Source of the DNA: Methylomusa anaerophila | Lineage (GTDB): Bacteria; Bacillota; Negativicutes; Sporomusales; Sporomusaceae | Direction of reading: 5' to 3' | NCBI RefSeq assembly: GCF_003966895.1 | Contig: NZ_AP018449.1 | Span: 317,424-381,423, forward strand | Length of the DNA: 64,000 nucleotides | Shown here: positions 52,434 to 60,327 of the stretch, piece after piece | Position numbering within the stretch: the stretch's first letter is position 1 | Layout of the letters: each line of letters begins with the position of its first letter | Made by a program: the position numbers and the translations under genes | The notes under the pieces: model-generated | The model's input: the letters and a program-made list of their open reading frames with translations, nothing else | Told to the model about the DNA's origin: nothing | Databases searched by the model: none

Positions 52434-53939
52434 TTATTTTGGTAATTTATCAGGAAATACCGTCCATATATTTCCTAACTCATCATAGACTATTCTTACA
52501 GCAGTTTCACCTTTTGTTCCAATTACCCTACCTGCATCAATCCACACTTTATATGACTGCTGACCTTGAGAACCCGCACCGTTATCTACTACACTTTTAA
52601 TCACATTACTATTCGCCCTAGCGCTATTAAGTACAGAATTAACAATCGCATTTGCTTCTTCAACAGTCCCCACGTTGAATTTATTCCATGCAGATGTGTT
52701 ATTAAAGATATCTAAATGCTTGCTTTTGATTGTAAAATCAACAATATTAATTTTGTTTAACGCATTAACCCCGCCAGTAAATAGAGCCCCACTTCCCGAT
52801 GCAGCACTTGCATATTTTACCCATACTCCATCAATTAAGACTACTATAGCCCCTGCCATAACTACGGTAGCAGCAGCATATTTTACTACTGACGAATCAA
52901 CAATCGGAAGTTTTTCAATAAATGAAGTTTGGAAAGCTGGGTCCGCAGCTAATTCTTGAGCCTGTACTGATACTTTTTGCAATAACTCTGAGTTTTTTGG
53001 ATCTTCCCAATTTATCGAATTAGGGTTAATACCCATTCCATTGCATACTTGATCTTGAGCCTTATCAATAAGATCCCAATAAGCCACTTTATCCCAATCT
53101 TCATTTGCAATAGCATCATCTCTTTGCCCAGTTTGCCAATGTGATAAGAAATTATATTTCGTCCCATTTAGCGCAGTAAACGCACCTGTTCCATCACCGC
53201 CGAGTATTTTATCTGCTGCTGTTCCCACAAGAAGACTTGCCCACTGATGTAAAGCAGGGTCTTTAATTTTCTTGAGTTCTCCCTGTAGAATTTCATTGAA
53301 ACCTGCACCTGTAGCACCAGACAAGAAGTTTCCGCCACCAAGTTGCGCTGTCAGTCCACCAACCAAGGCATGGAATAGATCTTTGTTAGTTCCTCCTTCT
53401 ACCCAAAGTGCATATTCCTTTTTCAATGCTTCTCTTTCTTCATCACTCTTAGCATTAACAATCTTGTTTGCAATTCTATCTTTTTCTCTATCAGCAATAT
53501 CTCCAACTAGTTTATTTGCTTCTTCACTAAACACCTGAGCTAATTCCTGTTTCTCTTGAACACTTTTCTTGTCAAATATTTTACCAAGAGCGTTTAATGA
53601 TCCTGACGGATCACGACTTAATTTACTTAGGTCTTGCGTTTGATTACCAGTAATCGTGATAGTACCTGGAGAAATAGCTGATTTAGTAGTACTATCTGCA
53701 TCGCCTGAAACTGGCATACCTGGAGTAGGAGTAGGCATACCTAACTTGCCATCTTTCATACTAATGCTATATCCTGAACTGCTGGCGCTGTACTCGGCCT
53801 TATTCTCAATATCCGAGTAAGTCAGGGTATCGGTACTAATCTTATTCTTGTCCGCGTCGGCATCGCTGGCTATGACCGCACCCTTCATAAGACAGAGAAA
53901 ATAGCAAAATAAAAGTCTTTTACTTGTCAGAGAACACAA
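52434..53939 (-). CDS. Orphan CdiA segment 3 with a C-terminal toxin, 5' end cut by IS110
   Basis: 501 codons. Homology to the main cdiA begins at KGAVIASDADADKNK (about 53886); the first 17 codons come from the IS-side DNA and look accidental. It carries the pretoxin region (FLSGATGAGFNEILQGELK, ASLLVGTAADKILGG). The C-terminal domain ends KVWIDAGRVIGTKGETAVRIV and YDELGNIWTVFP, which resembles small BECR-type RNase toxins (inference). Its immunity gene follows. The 5' part is lost at the insertion junction. Confidence 0.8.
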   Translation of the reverse strand: MCSLTSKRLLFCYFLCLMKGAVIASDADADKNKISTDTLTYSDIENKAEYSASSSGYSISMKDGKLGMPTPTPGMPVSGDADSTTKSAISPGTITITGNQTQDLSKLSRDPSGSLNALGKIFDKKSVQEKQELAQVFSEEANKLVGDIADREKDRIANKIVNAKSDEEREALKKEYALWVEGGTNKDLFHALVGGLTAQLGGGNFLSGATGAGFNEILQGELKKIKDPALHQWASLLVGTAADKILGGDGTGAFTALNGTKYNFLSHWQTGQRDDAIANEDWDKVAYWDLIDKAQDQVCNGMGINPNSINWEDPKNSELLQKVSVQAQELAADPAFQTSFIEKLPIVDSSVVKYAAATVVMAGAIVVLIDGVWVKYASAASGSGALFTGGVNALNKINIVDFTIKSKHLDIFNNTSAWNKFNVGTVEEANAIVNSVLNSARANSNVIKSVVDNGAGSQGQQSYKVWIDAGRVIGTKGETAVRIVYDELGNIWTVFPDKLPK

Positions 53940-53992
53940 ATATAGCGTGATGTTTCTCTATATCATTTTCAACGAATTACCAAATTAATCCT

Positions 53993-55192
53993 TTATAGCT
54001 TGTACGCGGTCTTGTTTTTCATCATCCCATAGATGATGTTAATCAATCGTCTTTGGATACAAATAATCGCCTGGGATTTCTTTTTACCTTCCTTCACCTT
54101 ACGCTGGAAGTATTCATGAAATGCAGGATTCCTTGGTTTTCCACCTTTAACGGATAACAGTTGTACAGCCAGAAAATATAATGTAGCATTTAATACGCGA
54201 TTGCCCTGTTTACTGCGCTGTTCCTTACCTTTGCCCGCAGAAGAAAATAACACGGGTGCTATTCCTGCAAATCGTGCCAGTTTATCAGCACTCGTAAAGC
54301 GGTTAATATCGCCAATCTCGGAAGTAATACGACTAGCGGTAATTAAATTAATACCTGGCATGGTTTCTAACTGGTAGCCTGTTTGGGGTAGAATAATGGC
54401 TAATTGCTCATCTACATCTTTAATGGCTTCTTGTTTATAACGAATTTCCTTCACCATGCTTTGGACAATAAAATCCCGTTCCAATTGATATGCTTTTCCC
54501 GTTTGTCCGTCTAATTCAATCAAAGAGAGAATTTGCTGCGCTTTTCTGGTGGAGCAGGTATTGCGTCCGATCTGGCGCAATTCTTTGCCCAACCCTTCCG
54601 CTGTTATATGTTCCAAATGCTTTGGTGAAGGATACTTCTCCCAAAAGTAAAGTGCTGTGGTACAGGTTAACAACGTGAAGAATTTTTTGTAACTGGGATA
54701 ATGGCTGACCAGTTGGACATGCAGTTGATTTTGCAGCATTTTGGCGCTGTTAGCTAAGGTATCTCTCCGTTTCACCAGTTGACGTATGGTCCAAAATATA
54801 TCTTCCTGATTGGCATCGGGTAATTTATTATTCATATCGCGTAAGGTTTTGGCAATACAAAAAGCATCGTAGCTGTCATCTTTATAGACAGTAGGTGCGC
54901 TGCGTCTGGCGGAACTGGTGTATGCAGGATTTACCTGTTTGACAATGAATTTATGTCCCGTCAAATACACAGCCAGATTGCGTCCATAGCCTCTGGTATC
55001 CTCTAATCCAAAGATGGGTTGTAAATTGCCACTAATTTGTTTAATCTTTTTTAAAAAAGAGTCAAACTTTCCCGGTCGATTCTCAAAAGTGATTTCTCCT
55101 AAAGGGTTGAGCCAACAGTCTACGACTTTGGCGGTATGCGTATGTTTATGGGTATCAATCCCACAATACGCCAGTTGGTGGATGGTTCTCAC
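53993..55192 (-). mobile_element. IS110-family transposase (DEDD recombinase)
   Basis: 399 residues from GTG 55192. The N-terminal DEDD nuclease domain shows CGIDTHKHTH (D), LEDTRGYG (E) and KDDSYDAFCIA (two D). The C-terminal Transposase_20 domain reads METMPGINLITASRITSEIGDI and FAGIAPVLFSSAGKGKEQRS, with the catalytic serine type. Intact, so possibly active. No terminal inverted repeats are expected in this family. The right end lies between the stop and the cdiA junction near 53888. Confidence 0.92.
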
Positions 55193-55198
55193 TCTCCT

Positions 55199-55370
55199 TT
55201 ACTTGATCAGCATAAATCATACCGGCAACCTTCATAGTGGAGCGTCAGCTATTACTAGCCCGCAAGGGTGCGGCAGCCTATCCATGTCTTTACGTGATCG
55301 ATTGATAAGGACAAAAAGTCCTTACCCTTGCTGATGAAAGGATTCATCAACAGGAGTAAACACTTTTTTT
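55199..55370 (-). ncRNA. Candidate IS110 bridge RNA region
   Basis: The non-coding end 5' of the transposase is predicted to fold. On the minus strand, TGATGAA pairs with TTCATCA, AAGGAC with GTCCTT, and a GC-rich part contains GCCGCACCCTTGCGGGC. IS110 elements are known to carry a bridge RNA in this position that pairs with donor and target DNA. The exact ends and loops cannot be set here. Confidence 0.5.
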
Positions 55371-55388
55371 GTGTTAATGGATTATTAT

Positions 55389-55700
55389 TTAGCTTCCGAG
55401 GTGCATTTTAATGTATTCCCGTTCGTCTTTCCTAAGATATCTTATAGATCGTTCAAAAATGTAAAAATAAGTGGCTTTTAGTTCCCTCAATTGTTCCGGG
55501 GATTGCTCCTGAATGGCCTGTTTCATGGCGGGAATGAGTTGTGCATTACTTACACCAAATTTTCCCGGTTGTACTAACTCTTGTTTTAACAATGGCTGAC
55601 TAACAGTGGGTCTACATGTTTTACAGAGTCCTGAACCATCATCGTCATTAGCAGAATAAAATTTCTTACAAATACCACATTGCGGAGTTACGGTTTCCAT
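55389..55700 (-). CDS. Small zinc-finger-like protein, unknown
   Basis: 103 residues from ATG 55700 (GGGAG upstream). N-terminus CGICKKFY and GLCKTCRP form a four-cysteine zinc knuckle. The rest (MKQAIQEQSPEQLRELKATYFYIFERSIRYLRKDEREYIK in pieces) is helical. No family recognised. It belongs to the plasmid-like AT-rich insert. Confidence 0.65.
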   Translation of the reverse strand: METVTPQCGICKKFYSANDDDGSGLCKTCRPTVSQPLLKQELVQPGKFGVSNAQLIPAMKQAIQEQSPEQLRELKATYFYIFERSIRYLRKDEREYIKMHLGS

Positions 55701-55815
55701 GATTACCACTCCCGTTTTATGTAAATATATAAATTTATCGTATCCAGTCGTGTGTCCCGCGTAAACGGTTGTTATAAAAAAATAACCTTCGTCAATGCGT
55801 TGACAGAGGTTATAG

Positions 55816-56121
55816 TCAAAGGCAACCTAAAAATATAAGTACATCAATTTCCAATGCATCGGAAATGGCAAATAATAAATCAAGTGGCCAGGAGAAGTCA
55901 CTGTTTATGTCATAGTTTTCGATCTGGTTAAGGTATTCTGTACTACAGTTGATTTGTAGTGCCAGTTCTTGTTGAGTCATGCCCCTTCTCTTGCGATAAA
56001 AGGTGATTCGTTCCCCAACTTCCTGATAATAGCTTTTGTATTTGTCCTTCATCCCTCTTTGCTCCTCATACCATTTTCCATAATTTGTTTTATTATAAGT
56101 GGTCGATGAGATTTCGGACAT
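55816..56121 (-). CDS. XRE-family HTH regulator
   Basis: 101 residues. Helical N-terminal lead, then a Cro/CI HTH at about 35-95 (GERITFYRKRRGMTQQELALQINCSTEYLNQIENYDIN in pieces). Possible regulator of plasmid-like functions, or an orphan antitoxin. It stands alone between the zinc-finger gene and the recombinase. Confidence 0.8.
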   Translation of the reverse strand: MSEISSTTYNKTNYGKWYEEQRGMKDKYKSYYQEVGERITFYRKRRGMTQQELALQINCSTEYLNQIENYDINSDFSWPLDLLFAISDALEIDVLIFLGCL

Positions 56122-56392
56122 TACAATATTAAAAAGATAATCCTGGTTGTTATAGGATTATCTTTTAGTCACTCAGGGTCACTTCTGACACCGTTTCTAA
56201 TTGAGTTTTATATAAATTACCTATTCTATGAAAAATTACGACAGACGACACTAATAACATCAAGAAGTGTAAACTGAATCTGTTTTCCTGATTTTTTAAC
56301 ACTTGTTACACCTAAATTGCCATTACTGGTGTTATGACCTCACCAGTACATGAAAAGACGTAGAACAGTATAAAAAATATACTTTCCACGTC

Positions 56393-56941
56393 TTAGAGGT
56401 TGAGACTAATATAAATATTGTCCAGTTCTTCCTTGGTGATGCCAATATAGGATAAAGTTATGTTAGGTGCTGAGTGATTTAATAATTTTTGAATCCGGGT
56501 CACGTCGGTTCCATTAATGTATGCATGATAGCCAAAGGTTTTGCGTAAGGTGTGAGTTCCGATAGGTTCTGTAATTCCTACGGTTTTGGCTGCTTCACTT
56601 AAAATGCGATATGCCTGTACTCTGGTAATGGGATTCTTACCTTTACGACTGGTAAATAAATAACCGTCAGTTAAATTTGTTGTTTTTAGGTATTCATGAA
56701 TTGCCTTTTTACAGGTTTCGGATAAAGGAAAGTCTTTCATCTTGCCTGTTTTCTGTTCGCGGATAGTAATTCTATCTTGCAGTTTTACATCTTCGACGGT
56801 GAGTTTAAGTAAATCCGATATTCTTAGTCCACTATTAATGCCAAGGACGAATAATAAATAATCTCTTAGGTTTTGTCCTCGTAAATAGTTTTTTAACGCT
56901 GTTATTTGTTTTTTATTACGGATGGGTTCCACCAGTTCCAT
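56393..56941 (-). CDS. Tyrosine recombinase (Xer/phage integrase family), short
   Basis: 182 residues, almost only the catalytic domain: GINSGLRISDLL (Arg I), EQKTGKMKDFPL (Lys), GTHTLRKTFGYH (H-x-x-R), KLLNHSAPNITLSYIGI (His and catalytic Tyr). Missing the N-terminal SAM-like DNA-binding domain. Such short forms occur on Firmicute plasmids for multimer resolution. Could have integrated the replicon here. Confidence 0.88.
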   Translation of the reverse strand: MELVEPIRNKKQITALKNYLRGQNLRDYLLFVLGINSGLRISDLLKLTVEDVKLQDRITIREQKTGKMKDFPLSETCKKAIHEYLKTTNLTDGYLFTSRKGKNPITRVQAYRILSEAAKTVGITEPIGTHTLRKTFGYHAYINGTDVTRIQKLLNHSAPNITLSYIGITKEELDNIYISLNL

Positions 56942-57113
56942 AATGTCACCTCTAGATTGGATGTAATATTTTGTAAATTAATTATATATTGTATTACATT
57001 CAGCGTAAACGGATTCTAGCGGTTTTGCTGGACATGTTATACGAAGGTATACTCTGGTTATTCTCGTGATTATTTTCCCAAAGTAACAGAAGATAAGTGT
57101 GATACTCGCAAGT

Positions 57114-57156
57114 GCCACCAAAAATGTCCCGCGATTTGAGGGACATCCTTTGTGGC
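57114..57156. repeat. Long hairpin upstream of the recombinase
   Basis: GCCAC (57114-57118) pairs with GTGGC (57152-57156), AAA with TTT, and ATGTCCC (57124-57130) with GGGACAT (57140-57146). It lies in the 56942-57234 gap, otherwise empty. Possible recombination or termination site, or a small RNA. Confidence 0.5.
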
Positions 57157-57234
57157 GCCTGCGGTTGTTGTAATTTTTTTCTATGATATGTGAAAACTGT
57201 AAAGTCTAAATGATAATTATCTTGTCATTGAGGT

Positions 57235-57408
57235 TCAACGATGTTTGCGAAAGGGAATGATTGTGATTTCGTTATCTTGTTCCATCTTTTTTAATACCCT
57301 CATGATGTCCAGTTCCGTCGGATTACTCCGACAGTCCTGGATAATTTGCTCAAAGGAAATCGTTACCACATTGTGACTGTTTTTAAAGAGTAGTCGTATG
57401 GTTTTCAT
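57235..57408 (-). CDS. Small protein overlapping the 3' end of the Rep-like gene
   Basis: 57 residues from ATG 57408 (start MKTIRLLFKNSHNVVTISFE), overlapping the Rep-like gene by 26 bp in another frame. Composition looks protein-like (EQIIQDCRSNPTELDIMRVL). No strong ribosome site. No family recognised. Confidence 0.4.
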   Translation of the reverse strand: MKTIRLLFKNSHNVVTISFEQIIQDCRSNPTELDIMRVLKKMEQDNEITIIPFRKHR

Positions 57409-58027
57409 GTTGACTGGCTGCCTTGTCATTTTTACGGATAGCTTGTTGAATGTCGGTTTCCTTATGATTATTGGCGACATATTTTTCATACGACATGATG
57501 AATTTATATTCTCTCTTGCTACTTTCATCCACTATCAATGCTTGTCCGTCTATTTTGGTCGTTTTCATAAAATTAATAAAGTCGCGGTAGGTTCTTTCCT
57601 TACAGCCTATTTCCTGTTGAAGTTCTGGCGGACTTTTGAATGTGGTAAAGTTTTTAAGGTCAATGATGCGTTTTAGTCTGGCGTAATATTGGCGGTAGGT
57701 TTTGGGGATGGTTTCATCGGTCATAATGGTTAACGGTACAATCACATAGTATGTATCGCTGGTGGTTAAGGTAATGGTGACTGCTCCTAGTTTACCGTTT
57801 TGTTTAAGATTTGGCTCTGATATTTGAATAAGTCCTGAATCCATTAATTCCTGCAGATAGGTTTTTATATGGCGAATGTGAATGTTCATTTGCTCCGCCA
57901 AGGTTTCGCAATGAATTTTAATGGTTTTGCTGCGTTTATAGCGGTTGGCGATTAAATGGATATAGGTGGTAAATACTGCAGTGGATTTATTGAGGACGGT
58001 TTCCGGGATTTTTAGAATTTGAATCAT
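57383..58027 (-). CDS. Replication-initiator-like winged-helix protein
   Basis: 214 residues from ATG 58027. N-terminal winged helix (STAVFTTYIHLIANRYKRSKTIKIHCETLAEQMNIHIRHIKTYLQELMDSGLIQI in pieces); the second half is a less clear helical domain. Its position just after a ribbon-helix-helix gene and three 22-bp iterons suggests a plasmid Rep protein. Family assignment is by context and fold only. Confidence 0.55.
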   Translation of the reverse strand: MIQILKIPETVLNKSTAVFTTYIHLIANRYKRSKTIKIHCETLAEQMNIHIRHIKTYLQELMDSGLIQISEPNLKQNGKLGAVTITLTTSDTYYVIVPLTIMTDETIPKTYRQYYARLKRIIDLKNFTTFKSPPELQQEIGCKERTYRDFINFMKTTKIDGQALIVDESSKREYKFIMSYEKYVANNHKETDIQQAIRKNDKAASQHENHTTTL

Positions 58028-58160
58028 TGTAGATGACACCGCCTTGTAAGTATTGTTTAATGGCCTCATTAGTGATGACTTGTAATGTGGTTCCCCGTTC
58101 GAGGGCGATACCTTTTAATTGCTTGATGTGTTCATAGTTGACGTAAATTTGTTTTACCAT
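57987..58160 (-). CDS. Ribbon-helix-helix (CopG-like) protein, 57 aa
   Basis: ATG 58160 with a GGGGTGAAAG site. KQIYVNYEHIKQLKGIALERGTTLQVITNEAIKQYL (in pieces) matches the beta-strand-helix-helix pattern of CopG/Arc proteins. Overlaps the Rep-like gene start by about 40 bp. Small RHH proteins before rep genes usually repress rep and set copy number. Confidence 0.7.
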   Translation of the reverse strand: MVKQIYVNYEHIKQLKGIALERGTTLQVITNEAIKQYLQGGVIYNDSNSKNPGNRPQ

Positions 58161-58266
58161 TATTCTTTCACCCCTGTGTCAGTTTAAATAAATGTTTAAA
58201 TATTTATTACGTTTTTATAATACGGGAACGGGGGTGAAATATAATGGATAATTTATATTTTTTATG

Positions 58267-58331
58267 AAAATGCAAGTTTTGTCACGGAAAAGTGCAATGT
58301 TTGTCACCAAAAAGTGCAAGTTTTATCATGG
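58267..58331. repeat. Three 22-bp iterons, candidate replication origin
   Basis: TGCAAGTTTTGTCAC (58271-58285), TGCAATGTTTGTCAC (58293-58307) and TGCAAGTTTTATCAT (58315-58329) repeat with an exact 22-bp period within AAAAGTGCAAG-type units. They lie about 110 bp upstream of the ribbon-helix-helix gene in AT-rich DNA, the classic place for Rep-binding iterons. Confidence 0.75.
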
Positions 58332-58429
58332 AGTGATTTTATCTGGTGATTGGAAGAGTATGAAATAATGAAATTGTTATGTTGACTCTAGAATATCTAT
58401 TACTAAAATATCTTTTTCTAAAATATATA

Positions 58430-58513
58430 CTATTGTTCACTACGTTCACAATAGTCTGTGAGACAAGCTCACAGGTAAGTTTTGTTTTTTGAGAAGCAAA
58501 GCTTCTTGAGAGA
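58430..58513. repeat. Cluster of short hairpins beside the iterons
   Basis: CTATTGT/ACAATAG, CTGTGAG/CTCACAG and GAAGC/GCTTC inverted repeats follow one another, in AT-rich DNA with repeated AAATATC-type runs before them (58385-58425). They could be part of the origin or a countertranscript RNA. No protein frame is convincing. Confidence 0.45.
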
Positions 58514-58563
58514 GAGATTAACAAGTGGATTAAGAAACTAAAAACAACGGTTAATCGCTGAGG

Positions 58564-58613
58564 AAACCGGAACGGAGTGAAGGTTTCATTGTATGTACTT
58601 GTTCCGGTTTTTC
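58564..58613 (+). terminator. Inverted repeat/terminator
   Basis: AAACCGGAAC (58564-58573) and GTTCCGGTTT (58601-58610) with TTC after it. Another hairpin, TACCCTGG/CCAGGGTA, is at 58716-58743. Between 58614 and 59451 there is no gene; from 58812 onward the DNA is the repeat shared with 51590-51795 and then with R1. Confidence 0.55.
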
Positions 58614-59451
58614 ATACTCTTATTTGATTATTATTTAGGGGTCTGGATTAAATGATATCGTGATTTTTTAAATTTGAGGTAATTTCATTATATTGGTTAA
58701 ATAATGACAAAATGATACCCTGGGGAATTTTTTCTCCAGGGTACTTGATGGTGATTGATTTTCAATTTGGGGTTGTTTATTTCTCAATGGAAGATTATAG
58801 GATGTTATTTTATCTGTTGGCGTTTGATAAGTAATTACCTCAACTGTTATGAAATATGGCTCTGATTGTATTGGAGTGCGTAAATAATTATTATTTTATG
58901 GCGGTATGAATAGGTTTCTTTTAACTAAAGAGGAACAAGTGGGGAACTATAAGAGAACTATAAAGGAACGGGATACTTTATTAGTTCCTTTTATGTTTTG
59001 TAATTATTTAAAATCCTTATATATTGGCGGCTGGTGTAACTATTAATATATGTTTTTCCGTTTTTTAAATTTAATATTTAAATATTACAAAACTGGGAAA
59101 GTGTAACATCATTTTAGTGATTTTTATAAAATTTTTTTTATCCGTGACAACGTGATATGTGACAGAGAATTGTCATTTGTTTACCGGGTGATCTCTGTTG
59201 GATGATTTTTGTCTGGTAATATATTTTATTGTACCGATTAATAAAAAATCATCAGAAGTCACGGAATTAACTCTGATGATAGACTGATACCTATTTGATT
59301 ATTATTTAAGGAGTCAGATTCAATGAGATATTGATTTTACTGGATTTACGATAAATTACATGGAAAAGAACCTCTGCGACGAAAACTCCGTTTTCGTCAT
59401 CACCGACAGGTGATATATTAAAATCATTATTACTGAGGAGGTTTTATTGAT

Positions 59452-59619
59452 ATGTACGATAATGTGAGGAAATGTCCAAATTGTCATAGTGATGCACCTT
59501 GTATGGGAGCTTTAAGAAAATGTAAAGATTGTGGTGCTACTTATTGTGGAAATTGTTCTGGTAATGGTTATGGAGGTAGTTGTCCGTTTTGTGACAGTAA
59601 CGAATCGAAGTCCTTCTGA
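59452..59619 (+). CDS. Zinc-ribbon micro-protein, copy 2 (55 aa)
   Basis: ATG 59452 with GAGGAGG upstream. 55 residues; same cysteine pattern as copy 1 (CPNC, CKDC, CGNC, CPFC). Differences from copy 1 are few and keep all CxxC pairs; many of the DNA changes are third-base. Two copies at equivalent places in the CDI island suggest a maintained role or a marker of module duplication. Confidence 0.75.
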   Translation: MYDNVRKCPNCHSDAPCMGALRKCKDCGATYCGNCSGNGYGGSCPFCDSNESKSF

Positions 59620-59711
59620 TTCACTAGATTTGATTTTTAGGGATTATTAATAGGTAATATTATCCAGTCGATTATTTGTTCACCAGACGACACCTGAGAT
59701 ACAAAGAGAGA

Positions 59712-59739
59712 GGTCAGCGGATTTTTACGTCCACTGACC
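59712..59739. terminator. Terminator, module end 3
   Basis: GGTCAGCGGA pairs with TCCACTGACC around TTTTTACG, with TTTT after it. Shared by the zinc-ribbon gene (+) and the main immunity gene (-). Confidence 0.8.
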
Positions 59740-59784
59740 TTTTGATTTAACCAGGAAAGGTATTAATAACTTCGTTCCCTGGAT

Positions 59785-60315
59785 TTACAATATTTTAGCT
59801 ACTGCTAATTCATTGAATTCTTCTTCTGACAGACTTCCAAGCATTAATCCGATATATGTACCATTACAATCTACCAACAACGCATTCTTTTCATCCATAT
59901 AAATTCTACTACAATTATAAGCATCTCCAGAAATCAAGAATAAGCAATTATCGGCTATATATGCTTCAACATCCCCCACCTCAAACCTCTGATATACTTT
60001 TTCACTATAGTTACTAATGTCAAATATAGGCAATCCATTCTGGCTATTAACACACGTTAATGTGTTGTTTTTTCGTGATAGTTTTTCATCTTGAAAGAAA
60101 AATTTTATATAATTTAATACACTGTTTTGTGGATTTATTGCTATGTCAAACGGAGGCTTCTTATTGTTTTCTAGAAACCAGTGATGTGGCGAATTACTCC
60201 CTAACGGTAATACCTCAAGTGTAACTAGCAACAAATTATCTCCCATCGCTTCGAATACTCTATTAATTGTAACGTCAGATGGCTTTTTTTCTATTCCTAA
60301 AATTTTTAATGCCAT
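59785..60315 (-). CDS. cdiI: Probable CDI immunity protein for the main CdiA toxin
   Basis: 176 residues, acidic, no family recognised (MALKILGIEKKPSDVTINRVFEA; NNKKPPFDIAINPQNSVLNYI). It starts 13 bp after the cdiA stop. Position and size fit CdiI, which blocks the cognate toxin domain in the producing cell. It should be specific for the toxin ending WELGINTETGVIYHALYK. Confidence 0.7.
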   Translation of the reverse strand: MALKILGIEKKPSDVTINRVFEAMGDNLLLVTLEVLPLGSNSPHHWFLENNKKPPFDIAINPQNSVLNYIKFFFQDEKLSRKNNTLTCVNSQNGLPIFDISNYSEKVYQRFEVGDVEAYIADNCLFLISGDAYNCSRIYMDEKNALLVDCNGTYIGLMLGSLSEEEFNELAVAKIL

Positions 60316-60327
60316 GTTCTTCTCCTA

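Larger units (their letters stand above)
59045..59745. repeat. Inter-module repeat R2 (matches 47405-48104)
   Basis: High-identity copy of R1, with the same order: AT-rich lead, minus-oriented terminator hairpin (59243-59280), GACGAAAAC/GTTTTCGTC hairpin, zinc-ribbon gene, final terminator. It lies downstream of the main immunity gene. Confidence 0.8.

Noticed and set aside
58339-58524. Minus-strand 61-codon open frame beside the iterons
   Set aside because: It is made of the hairpin cluster and AT-rich repeats; no ribosome site and no homologous pattern.
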